Counted from the first letter of the stretch, positions 14,650-23,210 are shown. The stretch is 55,371 nucleotides of DNA from an uncultured Clostridia bacterium (GCA_947625765.1 CANQPP010000011.1:1-55371); one strand, 5' to 3'. Program-made: numbers and translations. Notes: a model not told the origin generated them from the letters alone.

Positions 14650-15966
14650 ATGTTATATACCAGAAGGAACAAGCGAAAGAGGCGGCCCAACTGGGGCCGG
14701 ATCCTGCTGACGCTCTTGGCGCTGCTGGTGATCGCGCTGAGCGTGTATTTCCTGGCCGCCGGGCTGACCAGGCCCCGCGGCACACAGCAGACGGAGCAGG
14801 AGAGTCAGGCGCTGCAGACGCAAACCACCACGCCGGAAGCGCCCACGCCGGAAACACCCGCGACGCAGGCCCCCTCGCAGGAGCCCACGCCGGAGACGCC
14901 CGCGCTCACGGGACAGAGGCGCATGACGCTGGGCCTCACCGGCAACATCGCCTCGGGCGACTTCCTCATCAAGGCGGCGCGGGATGGCAGCGGCTATGAC
15001 TACGCCGAGATGTTCGCCCGCATCGAGCCCTACCTGCAGATGCAGGACTGCGTGATCGCCCCGCTGGGCTGCGGCATCAGCGACGGCGACGACCTGGGCG
15101 CCTCCGCAGCGCCCACGCAGCTGCTGGATTCCCTCTCCGCCGCCGGCGTGGACGTGCTGGGCTTGGCCTGCGAGCGCAGCCTGGACCAAGGTGTGGAAGG
15201 CGCGACGGAGACGGCGGGCCTGCTGGCCGACAGCGGGCTTGACTGTGCGGGCGTGTACGCAAGCGGCGCGGACTACCTGCACCCCCTCATTTTGGAGGGG
15301 CAGGACCTGCGCGTGGCGGTCCTGAGCTACACGCTCACCACCGACCAGACGCCGGACGGCGCGCGGGACGTGGTCAAGTACCTGGACGACACCACGCTGC
15401 AGAACGACATGAACGCCCTGGCCGCGGAGGAGAGCCCCGTGGACTTCGTGGTCGCCGTGGTCAACTGGGGCAGCGCGGACAGCAAGGACGTGTCCGATGA
15501 GCAGAAGTCCTGGGCGCAGAAGCTGGCCGACGCGGGCGTGGACGTGATCCTGGGCTCCCATCCCACGGCGATGCAGCCGCTGGAGGAATTGCAGGGCAAG
15601 GATGGCCGCAAGACGCTGGTGGCCTACTCGCTGGGAACGCTGCTGGCCGAGCAGCAGGCGGCGGGCCGCGAGACGGGCGCCATCCTCAACGTGACGCTGG
15701 TCAAGGACTACGACAACGGCACGGCCTACTACGAAAACGTGAGCTACCAGCCCACCTGGGTGCTGCGCTACTCCATCGAGGGCAAGTACCACTTCGAGAT
15801 CATGCCCGTCAACCGCTTTAAGAACGGCGCTTACGAGAACATGGGCCTGGAGGCCCGGGCACGCATCGCGCAGGTGACGGACGAGATCCGCTCCACATTA
15901 GGCGAGAGCGTGGGCAAGCTGGACGAGAGCGTTTTGGACGCCCCGCAGACCGGCGAAGGGGAATAA
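14650..15966 (+). CDS. CapA-like (metallophosphatase-fold) exported protein with degenerate active site
   Basis: A 438-residue protein: basic N-terminus, one membrane anchor (about 14-36), a Thr/Pro/Glu/Gln-rich linker (to about 90) and a domain recognisable as CapA (poly-gamma-glutamate synthesis/PGA_cap). Order and spacing of the CapA blocks are kept: MTLGLTGNIASGD, VVNWGS, QKLADAGVDVILGSHPTAMQP. Residues expected to hold metal have changed: the usual GD is GN, HWG is NWG, and GHHPH is GSHPT. The protein may have lost catalysis and act by binding. The ATG at 14650 follows AAGGAAAGG; a TTG at 14617 is the alternative. No capB/capC genes are near, so capsule synthesis is not supported. Confidence 0.75.
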   Translation: MLYTRRNKRKRRPNWGRILLTLLALLVIALSVYFLAAGLTRPRGTQQTEQESQALQTQTTTPEAPTPETPATQAPSQEPTPETPALTGQRRMTLGLTGNIASGDFLIKAARDGSGYDYAEMFARIEPYLQMQDCVIAPLGCGISDGDDLGASAAPTQLLDSLSAAGVDVLGLACERSLDQGVEGATETAGLLADSGLDCAGVYASGADYLHPLILEGQDLRVAVLSYTLTTDQTPDGARDVVKYLDDTTLQNDMNALAAEESPVDFVVAVVNWGSADSKDVSDEQKSWAQKLADAGVDVILGSHPTAMQPLEELQGKDGRKTLVAYSLGTLLAEQQAAGRETGAILNVTLVKDYDNGTAYYENVSYQPTWVLRYSIEGKYHFEIMPVNRFKNGAYENMGLEARARIAQVTDEIRSTLGESVGKLDESVLDAPQTGEGE

Positions 15967-15990
15967 AAGCCACAATACCACCGCGAAGTA

Positions 15991-16031
15991 AGACGCGGCG
16001 GCGGACGAAATACAGGCCCGCCGCCGCGTCT
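15991..16031 (+). terminator. Terminator of the CapA-like gene
   Basis: A 14-base perfect GC-rich stem (15991-16004 with 16018-16031) followed by TTCTATAT. Confidence 0.75.
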
Positions 16032-16179
16032 TTCTATATGTGGAGCGGCGGGCATAAGTAAGCGACGACGAACATTTTACATTCAAAAACCGAAGATCGG
16101 GTGAAAAACGAGGGATAGAGCGGCGAAAAGGCCCGTAAAAATGGAAGGAAGCAGGCCCGCTGGCAGGGAGGCGACCACA

Positions 16180-16197
16180 TTGTGAAACTTTACACGA
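16180..16197. promoter_or_regulatory. Candidate Rex (NADH/NAD+ sensing repressor) operator
   Basis: TTGTGAA-ACTT-TACACGA. Against the symmetric form TTGTGAA-n4-TTCACAA the left half is exact and the right half differs at two places. Rex is known to control hydrogenase and fermentation genes in Clostridia. The site lies about 150 bases before the first hydrogenase gene. Confidence 0.4.
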
Positions 16198-16237
16198 ACT
16201 TCCATCAAAAAGTCCAAAGAAAAATTGACTTTGGTGG

Positions 16238-16266
16238 GTGCAAAATCCGCGAAGATGTGATAAGAT
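16238..16266 (+). promoter_or_regulatory. Possible promoter of the hydrogenase operon
   Basis: TAAGAT at 16261-16266 is preceded by TG at extended -10 position (TGATAAGAT). GTGCAA at 16238-16243 is a weak -35 with 17-base spacing. Confidence 0.3.
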
Positions 16267-16333
16267 TATGACGGTATGGTATGTGATAACCGCGAAGGTT
16301 TCAGGACACTGATCAAAAGGGGGTCGAAAATCC

Positions 16334-16813
16334 ATGCCTATTGACCGCAACGGTAAGGACAAGGAAAAGTTTCAACAGCTTCAAGCCGTCATCGACGACA
16401 AGAAGGGCATGCCGGGCGCGCTGATGCCCATCATGCAGAACGCGCAGGAGATCTTCGGATACCTGCCCATCGAGGTGCAGCAGTTCATCGCCGATGAGCT
16501 GAACATCACCTTGAGCGAGGTCTACGGCGTAGCCACGTTCTACGCCCAGTTCGTGCTGGAGCCCCAGGGCGAGCACGTTATCGGCGTCTGCCTGGGCACG
16601 GCCTGCTACGTCAAGGGCTCTCAGGCGGTGCTGGACAAGCTCTCCGAGATCCTGCACTGCCCCGTCGGCAAGACCACCGAGGACGGCAAGTTCACGCTCA
16701 ACGCCACCCGCTGCCTGGGCGCGTGCGGCCTGGCGCCCGTCATGATGATCGGCGACGAGGTCTATGGGCGCTTGAAGCCCGACGAGGTGGAGGGCATCCT
16801 GGCCAAGTATTGA
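16334..16813 (+). CDS. hndA: NuoE-like [2Fe-2S] subunit of the NADH-dependent [FeFe] hydrogenase
   Basis: A 159-residue protein of the complex I 24-kDa subunit family. A helical N-terminal bundle is followed by a thioredoxin-like [2Fe-2S] domain with the ligands C86, C91, C127 and C131 (VCLGTACYVKG and TRCLGACGLAP). Length is normal. It is the first gene of a five-gene run with short gaps ending in the catalytic hydrogenase, as in HndABCD and HydABC enzymes. These multimeric enzymes couple hydrogen to NAD(P)H and, in bifurcating forms, to ferredoxin. The ATG at 16334 follows AGGGGG. It is most likely cytoplasmic, as no export signal is seen. Confidence 0.92.
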   Translation: MPIDRNGKDKEKFQQLQAVIDDKKGMPGALMPIMQNAQEIFGYLPIEVQQFIADELNITLSEVYGVATFYAQFVLEPQGEHVIGVCLGTACYVKGSQAVLDKLSEILHCPVGKTTEDGKFTLNATRCLGACGLAPVMMIGDEVYGRLKPDEVEGILAKY

Positions 16814-16853
16814 CGGCCGGACACCCGTTTCATTTGAAGGAAGTGAGCATCCA

Positions 16854-17405
16854 ATGCGCGAGCTTTCCCTGCACATCATGGACCTGGCCCAGAACTGCGT
16901 AAAGGCAGGCGCGAGCCTCATCTGGATCGAGGTGGAGGAGGACAAGGCAAAGAACACGCTGCGCATCGCCATCAAGGACGACGGCTGCGGCATGGACGAG
17001 GAATTTGCCAAGAGAGTCGAATCTCCCTTCACCACCACCCGGACCACGCGCAAGGTCGGGCTGGGCATCCCCATGTTCAAGGAGAACGCCCTTCTGACCG
17101 GGGGCAGTTTCCGCCTGGACACCCGCAAGGGGGAGGGGACGACCATCGAGGCCGTGTTCGTGCTGGACAGCATCGACCGCATGCCCATGGGCGACCTGGC
17201 CGGGACCGTGCTGCTGCTGGTCCAGGCCAACCCCGCGATGGACGTGCGGCTGGACGTGACCGTGGACGGGAACAGCTACACATTCGACACCCGCGAGGTG
17301 CGCCAGGTCTTGGGTCCCGACGTGCCGCTGGACCTGCCGGAGGTGGGCGCCTGGATGCAAGAGAACTTGACCGAAGGTATCGAATCACTGCATGGAGGTA
17401 TGTAA
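16854..17405 (+). CDS. Histidine-kinase-type ATP-binding protein in the hydrogenase operon
   Basis: A 183-residue protein. Residues 1-110 form a GHKL/HATPase_c domain: an N-box-like DLAQNCVKAGA, the G1 box DDGCGMD near 43, the lid TTTRTTRKVGLGI and the G2 region GEGTTIEAVF. There is no dimerisation/phosphoacceptor histidine domain, no sensor and no membrane segment. The last 70 residues are not recognised. It is placed between the NuoE-like and ferredoxin-like subunits, with 40 bases to the gene before and one base to the gene after, so it is clearly co-transcribed. From memory similar orphan ATPases recur in clostridial hydrogenase operons. An anti-sigma-type or assembly role is possible, but function is unproven. 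The ATG at 16854 is preceded by GAAGGAAGTG. Confidence 0.8.
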   Translation: MRELSLHIMDLAQNCVKAGASLIWIEVEEDKAKNTLRIAIKDDGCGMDEEFAKRVESPFTTTRTTRKVGLGIPMFKENALLTGGSFRLDTRKGEGTTIEAVFVLDSIDRMPMGDLAGTVLLLVQANPAMDVRLDVTVDGNSYTFDTREVRQVLGPDVPLDLPEVGAWMQENLTEGIESLHGGM

Positions 17406-17406
17406 G

Positions 17407-17775
17407 ATGAAATCCCTGGAAGAATTGGCTGCCATCCGTCAGAGGACTTTGGAGGGCGTCAACATGCGTCACGACCGCCACGGCACCCGCATCGTCGTGG
17501 GCATGGCCACCTGCGGCATCGCCGCCGGCGCCCGCCCCGTGATGATGAAGTTCGTGGAGGAGATCAAGAAGCGCAACCTGCAGGACGTGAACGTGTCCCA
17601 GACCGGCTGCATCGGCATGTGCGAGCTGGAGCCCCTGGTCGAGGTGTATATGCCCGGTCAGGAGAAGGTCACCTACGTGAAGATGACCGCGGAAAAGGCC
17701 TCCAAGGTCGTCAACGATCACATCGTCAACGGCCAGGTCGTTTCCGAGTACACCATCGGCAACTACAAGAAGTAA
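17407..17775 (+). CDS. hndB: HndB-like (2Fe-2S) ferredoxin subunit of the hydrogenase
   Basis: A 122-residue thioredoxin-like ferredoxin protein with GMATCGIAAGARPVMMKF and TGCIGMCELEPLVEVY. This pattern fits HndB-type subunits of NADP- or NAD-reducing hydrogenases. Three conserved cysteines are obvious (one in the first motif, two in the second). A fourth ligand is not evident in the first motif, which seems to be usual for this subfamily as I remember it. The ATG at 17407 follows GGAGGT (17395-17400) and starts just after the TAA of the upstream gene; an ATG at 17392 lies inside that gene and is less likely. Confidence 0.85.
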   Translation: MKSLEELAAIRQRTLEGVNMRHDRHGTRIVVGMATCGIAAGARPVMMKFVEEIKKRNLQDVNVSQTGCIGMCELEPLVEVYMPGQEKVTYVKMTAEKASKVVNDHIVNGQVVSEYTIGNYKK

Positions 17776-17859
17776 GCCACTCCCAAAAAATAAAAGCGCT
17801 CCGCCCGTAAGATATGGCACAAGGGGCGCCGAACAACAGATTTTAGGAGGAAAGTCAAC

Positions 17860-19656
17860 ATGGATTTGTTTCGCTCGCACGTTCTGGTCTGCGGCGGCAC
17901 AGGCTGTTCGTCCTCCGGCTCGGCCGAGCTGATCCGCCTCTTTGAGGAGGACATCGCCAAGGCCGGTCTGGAAAACGAGGTCAAGGTCGTGCGCACCGGC
18001 TGCTTCGGCCTGTGCGCCATGGGCCCCATCGTGATCGTCTACCCCGAAGGCGCGTTCTATTCCCGCATCCGTCCCGAGAACGTGGAAGAGATCGTCAACG
18101 AGCATCTGCTCAAGGGCCGCATCGTGCGCCGCCTGCTCTGCTCCGAGGCCATCGAGGACGAGACCACCACCAAGTCCCTGGACGAAGTGGACTTCTATAA
18201 GAAGCAAAAGCGCGTCGCGCTGCGCAACTGCGGCGTGATCGACCCCGAGAACATCGACGAGTACATCGCCTTCGACGGCTACCGCGCCCTGGGCAAGGTG
18301 CTCACCGAGATGACCCCGCAGGAAGTCATCGACGTCATCAAGGCCTCCGGCCTGCGCGGCCGCGGCGGCGCAGGCTTCCCCACGGGCACCAAGTGGCAGT
18401 TCGCCAGGAACGCCGTGGGCGACAAGAAGTTCGTCTGCTGCAACGCCGATGAGGGCGACCCCGGCGCGTTCATGGACCGCTCCGTGCTGGAGGGCGACCC
18501 CCACGCCGTGATCGAGGCCATGGCCATCGCCGCCTACGCCATCGGTTCCGACCAGGGTTACATCTACGTCCGCGCCGAGTACCCCATCGCCGTCAAGCGC
18601 CTGCAGATCGCCATCGGCCAGGCCCGCGAGTACGGCCTGCTGGGCAAGAACATCTTCGGCACCGACTTCAGCTTCGACCTGGACATCCGCTTAGGCGCCG
18701 GCGCGTTCGTCTGCGGCGAGGAGACCGCCCTGATGAACTCCATCGAGGGCAAGCGCGGCGAGCCGCGTCCCCGTCCTCCGTTCCCGGCCAACAAGGGCCT
18801 GTTTGAAAAGCCCACCATCCTCAACAACGTGGAGACCTACGCCAACGTCGCCCAGATCATCCTGAAGGGCGCCGACTGGTTCGCCTCCATGGGCACCGAG
18901 AAGTCCAAGGGCACCAAGGTGTTCGCCCTGGGCGGCAAGATCAACAACACCGGCCTGGTGGAGATCCCCATGGGCACCACGCTGCGCGAGATCATCTACG
19001 ACATCGGCGGCGGCATCCCCAACGGCAAGAAGTTCAAGGCCGCGCAGACCGGCGGTCCTTCCGGCGGCTGCATCCCCGCGTCCCTGCTGGACGTCTCCAT
19101 CGACTATGACTCCCTGATCGCCATCGGCTCCATGATGGGTTCCGGCGGCATGATCGTCATGGACGAGGACAACTGCATGGTGGATATCGCCAGGTTCTTC
19201 CTCGACTTCACCGTGGACGAGAGCTGCGGCAAGTGCACGCCCTGCCGTATCGGCACCCGGCGCATGCTGGAGATCCTGGAGCGCATCACCGAGGGCAAGG
19301 GCGAGCCGGGCGACATCGAGAAGCTGGAGACCCTGGCCAAGAACATCAAGGCGACCGCTCTGTGCGGCCTGGGCCAGACCGCGCCCAACCCCGTCCTTTC
19401 CACCCTGCAGTACTTCCGCGACGAGTACGAGGCGCACATCTACGAGAAGCGCTGCCCCGCCGGCCACTGCAAGAAGCTGCTCCGCTACACCATCGACCCC
19501 GCGCTGTGCAAGGGCTGCTCCCTGTGCTCCAAGGTCTGCCCCGTGGGCGCCATCACCGGCGAGCTGCGCAAGACCTTCAGCATCGATCCCAACAAGTGCA
19601 TCAAGTGCGGTTCCTGCATGGAGAAGTGCCGCTTCAACGCGATCTCCCGCAAATAG
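17860..19656 (+). CDS. hndC: NuoF-like NADH-binding flavoprotein subunit of the hydrogenase
   Basis: A 598-residue diaphorase subunit. Order of domains: N-terminal thioredoxin-like [2Fe-2S] (about 1-100, with CGGTGCSSSG and TGCFGLCAMGP), the FMN/NADH fold (about 145-400, with GLRGRGGAGFPTG and NADEGDPGAFMDR), and the NuoF [4Fe-4S] site ESCGKCTPC (C456, C459, C462) with C502. Two C-terminal [4Fe-4S] ferredoxin motifs follow (CKGCSLCSKVCPVG and CIKCGSCMEKC). This is the HydB/HndC architecture that passes electrons between NADH and the catalytic subunit. The ATG at 17860 has AGGAGG upstream. Confidence 0.95.
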   Translation: MDLFRSHVLVCGGTGCSSSGSAELIRLFEEDIAKAGLENEVKVVRTGCFGLCAMGPIVIVYPEGAFYSRIRPENVEEIVNEHLLKGRIVRRLLCSEAIEDETTTKSLDEVDFYKKQKRVALRNCGVIDPENIDEYIAFDGYRALGKVLTEMTPQEVIDVIKASGLRGRGGAGFPTGTKWQFARNAVGDKKFVCCNADEGDPGAFMDRSVLEGDPHAVIEAMAIAAYAIGSDQGYIYVRAEYPIAVKRLQIAIGQAREYGLLGKNIFGTDFSFDLDIRLGAGAFVCGEETALMNSIEGKRGEPRPRPPFPANKGLFEKPTILNNVETYANVAQIILKGADWFASMGTEKSKGTKVFALGGKINNTGLVEIPMGTTLREIIYDIGGGIPNGKKFKAAQTGGPSGGCIPASLLDVSIDYDSLIAIGSMMGSGGMIVMDEDNCMVDIARFFLDFTVDESCGKCTPCRIGTRRMLEILERITEGKGEPGDIEKLETLAKNIKATALCGLGQTAPNPVLSTLQYFRDEYEAHIYEKRCPAGHCKKLLRYTIDPALCKGCSLCSKVCPVGAITGELRKTFSIDPNKCIKCGSCMEKCRFNAISRK

Positions 19657-19687
19657 GATGAATTACAAGAGGAGTTGAGTCAGACAG

Positions 19688-21427
19688 ATGGATATGGTCA
19701 ATTTGACGATCGACGGCGTCCAGGTGCAGGCTCCCGCCGGTTCCACCGTGTTGGAAGCGGCCCGTCTTGCCGGGATCCATATTCCCACCCTGTGCTACCT
19801 GAAGGACGTGAACCAGATCGGCGCCTGCCGCATGTGCGTGGTGGATACCGGCGCCAGGGCGCTGAGCGCCGCCTGCGTGATGCCCGTTTCCGAGGGTATG
19901 AAGGTCCGCACCAACACCGCCGCCGTGCGCGAGGCCAGGAAGGTCAACCTGGAGCTGATCCTTTCCGCCCACGACCGCAAGTGCCTCACCTGCGTGCGCA
20001 ATAAGAACTGCGAGCTGCAGACCCTGGCCGAGAACCTGGGCGTGCGCGACATCCCCTTCGAGGGCGCCGTGAACAGCTACGAGCCCGACCTTTCTTCCCC
20101 CTCCATCGAGAGGGACGCCTCCAAGTGCATCCAGTGCCGCCGCTGCGTCGCCACCTGCCACAACGTGCAGGGCGTGGGCGTGATCGGCCAGGTGAACAGG
20201 GGCTTTAACACCATCATCGCGCCCGCCTTCGGCAAGGGCATCGGCGAGGTGGCGTGCATCAACTGCGGCCAGTGCGTCATGGCCTGCCCCGTCGGCGCTC
20301 TGCGCGAGAAGGATTCCACCAAGGAAGTCTTCGACGCGCTGAACGATCCCGAGAAGGTCGTCATCGTGCAGCCCGCTCCCGCCGTGCGCGTGGCGCTGGG
20401 CGAGGAGTTCGGCATGCCCATGGGCACCCGCGTCACCGGTAAGATGGCCGCCGCGCTGCGCCGTATGGGCTTTGACAAGGTCTTCGACACCAACTTCGGC
20501 GCGGACCTGACCATCATGGAGGAAGGCTACGAGCTGATCCATCGCATCCAGGAAGGCGGCGTGCTGCCGATGATCACCTCCTGCTCTCCCGGCTGGATCA
20601 AGTTCATCGAGCACAACTTCCCCGAGTTCCTGCCGAACCTGTCCTCCTGCAAGTCCCCCCACCAGATGCTGGGCGCGATCATCAAGAGCTATTACGCCAA
20701 GACCGCCGGCATCGACCCCAAGAAGATCTTCAACGTCTCCGTGATGCCCTGCATCGCCAAGAAGTTCGAGTCCAAGCGCGAGGAGATGGAAGTGAACGGC
20801 GTGCGTGACGTGGACGCCGTCATCACCACCCGCGAGCTGGCCCGCATGATCAAGGAGTGCGGCATCGACTTCGTGAACCTGCCCGACGAGTCCTTCGACG
20901 ACGTGCTGGGCGATTCCACCGGCGCGGGCGCCATCTTCGGCGCGACCGGCGGCGTGATGGAAGCCGCCCTGCGCACCGTGGCCGACGTGCTGGAAGGCAA
21001 GGACCTGCAGGACATCGACTACACCGCCGTGCGCGGCATCGAGGGCGTGAAGGAAGCCACCGTCACCATCGCCGGCAAGGAGATCAAGGTGGCCGTGGCC
21101 CACGGCACCGGCAACGCCCGCAAGCTGATGGAGCGCGTGAAGAACGGCGAGGCCGATTACACCTTCATCGAGGTCATGGGCTGCCCCGGCGGCTGCGTGA
21201 CCGGCGGCGGCCAGCCCATCGTCTCCGCGCAGAAGCGCATGGAGTGCGACCCCCGTCAGGTCCGCGCCAAGGCGATCTACGAGGAGGATAAGGACATGCC
21301 CATCCGCAAGTCCCACCAGAACCCCTCCATCCAGAAGCTCTACAAGGAGTATCTGGGCGAGCCCAACAGCCACCTGGCCCACGAGCTGCTGCACACCCAC
21401 TACACCGACCGCAGCAGTGTGAGGTAA
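19688..21427 (+). CDS. hndD: [FeFe] hydrogenase catalytic subunit (HydA/HndD)
   Basis: A 579-residue enzyme that makes or oxidises H2 at the H-cluster. The N-terminal [2Fe-2S] domain (C36-x10-C47-x2-C50 region, CYLKDVNQIGACRMC) is followed by a His-ligated [4Fe-4S] region (HDRKCLTCVRNKNC) and two [4Fe-4S] clusters (CIQCRRCVATC and CINCGQCVMACPVG). The three H-cluster signatures are intact: TSCSPGW (C299), MPCIAKKFE (C355) and MGCPGGCVTGGG (C499, C503). A small-subunit-like tail ends in the LYKEYLGEPNSHLAHELLHTHY region. It closes the operon before a terminator. The maturases HydE, HydF and HydG are not in the window and must lie elsewhere if the enzyme is active. Confidence 0.97.
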   Translation: MDMVNLTIDGVQVQAPAGSTVLEAARLAGIHIPTLCYLKDVNQIGACRMCVVDTGARALSAACVMPVSEGMKVRTNTAAVREARKVNLELILSAHDRKCLTCVRNKNCELQTLAENLGVRDIPFEGAVNSYEPDLSSPSIERDASKCIQCRRCVATCHNVQGVGVIGQVNRGFNTIIAPAFGKGIGEVACINCGQCVMACPVGALREKDSTKEVFDALNDPEKVVIVQPAPAVRVALGEEFGMPMGTRVTGKMAAALRRMGFDKVFDTNFGADLTIMEEGYELIHRIQEGGVLPMITSCSPGWIKFIEHNFPEFLPNLSSCKSPHQMLGAIIKSYYAKTAGIDPKKIFNVSVMPCIAKKFESKREEMEVNGVRDVDAVITTRELARMIKECGIDFVNLPDESFDDVLGDSTGAGAIFGATGGVMEAALRTVADVLEGKDLQDIDYTAVRGIEGVKEATVTIAGKEIKVAVAHGTGNARKLMERVKNGEADYTFIEVMGCPGGCVTGGGQPIVSAQKRMECDPRQVRAKAIYEEDKDMPIRKSHQNPSIQKLYKEYLGEPNSHLAHELLHTHYTDRSSVR

Positions 21428-21457
21428 ATCAAAACCCTAAAGCACCAAAAGTGCAAG

Positions 21458-21485
21458 GCCGCCGCGCAGCTTCCTGCGCGGCGGC
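21458..21485 (+). terminator. Terminator of the hydrogenase operon
   Basis: An 11-base stem (21458-21468 with 21475-21485), GC-rich, followed by TGTTTACCTTTT. Confidence 0.7.
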
Positions 21486-21584
21486 TGTTTACCTTTTGGC
21501 AAGATGAACTTGCGGGGTCGACCGGGTGGTTTTTACTTTCCGTTTATGATATGATAGATCAAAGCAGCGGAGGAGGGATGCGCT

Positions 21585-22376
21585 TTGCCGGACGCGCCGG
21601 TCATCGGGATGGGCAGCCTGCCGGAGAAGGGCGGCTTGGACGAGCACGCGGCGCTGTGCCGGGAGCTGGGCCTGTCCTTCGTGGAGCTGAACATGGACCT
21701 GCCCGCCTTCCAGCCGGACCGCCTGGATGCCGCGTCCCTGCGTTTTTGGCAGGACAAGGGCGTGGGCTTCACGCTGCACCTGCCGGAGCGGCTGGACATG
21801 CTGGACTTCATCCCGCGGGTGCGGGAGGCCTGGACGCAGACCGCGCTGGACGCCGCCGCCTTTGCCGCGGAGGCGGGCATCCCTGTGCTCAACATGCACC
21901 TGCCCGCGGGCGTGTACTTCACGCTGCCCGACCGCAGGCTGTACCTGTACGAGGAATATGAGGAAGAGTGCCTGCCGCAGCTGCTCCGCTTCCGCGGGCG
22001 GATGGAGGAGGCCCTGCGGGGCCGGGCGCTGCTGGCGGTGGAGAACACGGGCGGCTACACGGCGGCGCAAGGGCGCATGCTCGACCGCCTGCTGGAGAGC
22101 CCGGCCTTCTGCCTCTGCCTGGACGTTGGCCACGACCACGGCACGGGCGGCGGGGACGGCGCGTTCATACTAAAGCGCCGGGAAAGGCTGCGCCACATGC
22201 ACCTGCACGACGCGCTGGGGCGGCGCGACCACCTGGCCTTAGGGCAGGGCGAGCTGGACGTAGAGGCGCTGCTCAACTTGGCGAAGGAGAGAAGCTGCCG
22301 CGTCGTGCTGGAGGTCAAGCGCGAGGCGGAGCTGCGCTCATCGGTCCAGTACCTGCGCGCCCGCGGCTGGCTGTGA
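21585..22376 (+). CDS. Sugar phosphate isomerase/epimerase-like TIM-barrel protein
   Basis: A 263-residue AP-endonuclease-2/xylose-isomerase-like barrel. Family marks are FVELNMD after strand 1, FTLHLPE, LNMHLPAGV, LAVENTGG (a probable metal-binding Glu), LCLDVGHDHG (Asp and His) and HMHLHDALG (His and Asp). These are the usual divalent-metal ligands of the fold. The substrate is unknown. The start is a TTG at 21585 with a strong GGAGGAGGG seven bases upstream; the next ATG at 21609 has no such site. It may be co-transcribed with the TraX-like gene, which follows after 12 bases. Confidence 0.75.
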   Translation: MPDAPVIGMGSLPEKGGLDEHAALCRELGLSFVELNMDLPAFQPDRLDAASLRFWQDKGVGFTLHLPERLDMLDFIPRVREAWTQTALDAAAFAAEAGIPVLNMHLPAGVYFTLPDRRLYLYEEYEEECLPQLLRFRGRMEEALRGRALLAVENTGGYTAAQGRMLDRLLESPAFCLCLDVGHDHGTGGGDGAFILKRRERLRHMHLHDALGRRDHLALGQGELDVEALLNLAKERSCRVVLEVKREAELRSSVQYLRARGWL

Positions 22377-22388
22377 GGAAAGGGGGAA

Positions 22389-23153
22389 ATGCCCATGCGG
22401 CAGGGCCTTAACAGGAACCAGATCAAATACATCGCGGTCGCGGCGATGCTGATCGACCACATCGCCTGGGCCTTCGTGCCCACGGAGACGCCGCTGGGGG
22501 AGCTGATGCACTTCTTCGGCCGCCTGACCGGGCCCACGATGGCCTGCCTGCTGGCCGAAGGCTACCTGCACACCCGCAGCGTGCCGCGCTACGCGGGGCG
22601 GCTGTTCCTGTTCGCGCTCCTTTCCTGGGGGCCCTTCTGCTGGTTCGAGACGAGCCTGCCGCCCGTCTTGCTGCTGGAGGGAAGGCAGACGGGGCTGTAC
22701 CTGGCCTCCTTCGACAAGACGCTGCATGTGCAGCTGTATTTCGGCGTGATCTACACGCTCTTTATCTCCCTTCTGGCGATCTGGCTGCTGGACAGGGGAC
22801 GCGGCCCCCTCTGGCTGCGGGTGCTGGGCGTGGCGGGGCTCTGCTGGCTGTCCCGCTACGGGGACTGGCCCGTGACGGGCGTGCTCTACGCGCTCACCGC
22901 CTACCTGTTCCACAGGGACGCGGGGAAGAAGTGGGCGGTCTACTGCCTGATCACCGCCGTCTGGCTCTGCATCCGCCTGCACGCGGGCGGGCTGGGGCGC
23001 ATCTTCCAGGTGGGCGCGTTCCTGACGCCGCTGGTGCTGGGCCTTTGCTACAACGGGCAGCCGGGGAGCCGCAGGGGCTTCCACAAGTGGTTCTTCTACT
23101 GGTTCTACCCTGCGCATCTGGCCCTGCTGGCGCTGCTCAAGGTGCTCCTTTGA
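22389..23153 (+). CDS. TraX-family membrane protein
   Basis: A 254-residue polytopic membrane protein with about seven hydrophobic segments. The N-terminal signature IKYIAVAAMLIDHIAWAF and the PR-x-AGRLFLFALLSWGPFCW block match the TraX family. TraX acetylates F-pilin in conjugative plasmids. Chromosomal clostridial homologues are common, have no pilin beside them and probably acylate something else. ATG at 22389 or 22395 (MPM); AGGAAAGGGGG fits either. It may be in one unit with the preceding TIM-barrel gene. There is no sign of conjugation genes. Confidence 0.82.
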   Translation: MPMRQGLNRNQIKYIAVAAMLIDHIAWAFVPTETPLGELMHFFGRLTGPTMACLLAEGYLHTRSVPRYAGRLFLFALLSWGPFCWFETSLPPVLLLEGRQTGLYLASFDKTLHVQLYFGVIYTLFISLLAIWLLDRGRGPLWLRVLGVAGLCWLSRYGDWPVTGVLYALTAYLFHRDAGKKWAVYCLITAVWLCIRLHAGGLGRIFQVGAFLTPLVLGLCYNGQPGSRRGFHKWFFYWFYPAHLALLALLKVLL

Positions 23154-23204
23154 GCCTTCTGTCCCCGGCGAAAAATGGGGCTGTTCCAAACGGATAAACA
23201 ATGG

Positions 23205-23210
23205 TATAAT
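23205..23210 (+). promoter_or_regulatory. Extended -10 promoter before ruvC
   Basis: Perfect TATAAT preceded by TGG (TGGTATAAT), an extended -10. No good -35 is seen at 17 bases. Confidence 0.55.

Larger units (their letters stand above)
15967..16333. other. Intergenic region before the hydrogenase operon
   Basis: This 367-base gap holds the terminator of the CapA-like gene (15991-16031), a Rex-box-like inverted repeat (16180-16197) and a possible extended -10 promoter near 16261. No open frame in it looks like a gene. Confidence 0.6.

Noticed and set aside
17077-21400. Long minus-strand open frames opposite the hydrogenase genes
   Set aside because: They run antiparallel to clear catalytic subunits and have His/Ala/Gly/Val-rich shadow composition.
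22389-23153. TraX-like gene as evidence of a conjugative element
   Set aside because: No relaxase, coupling protein or pilus gene is nearby, and chromosomal TraX homologues are common in Clostridia.
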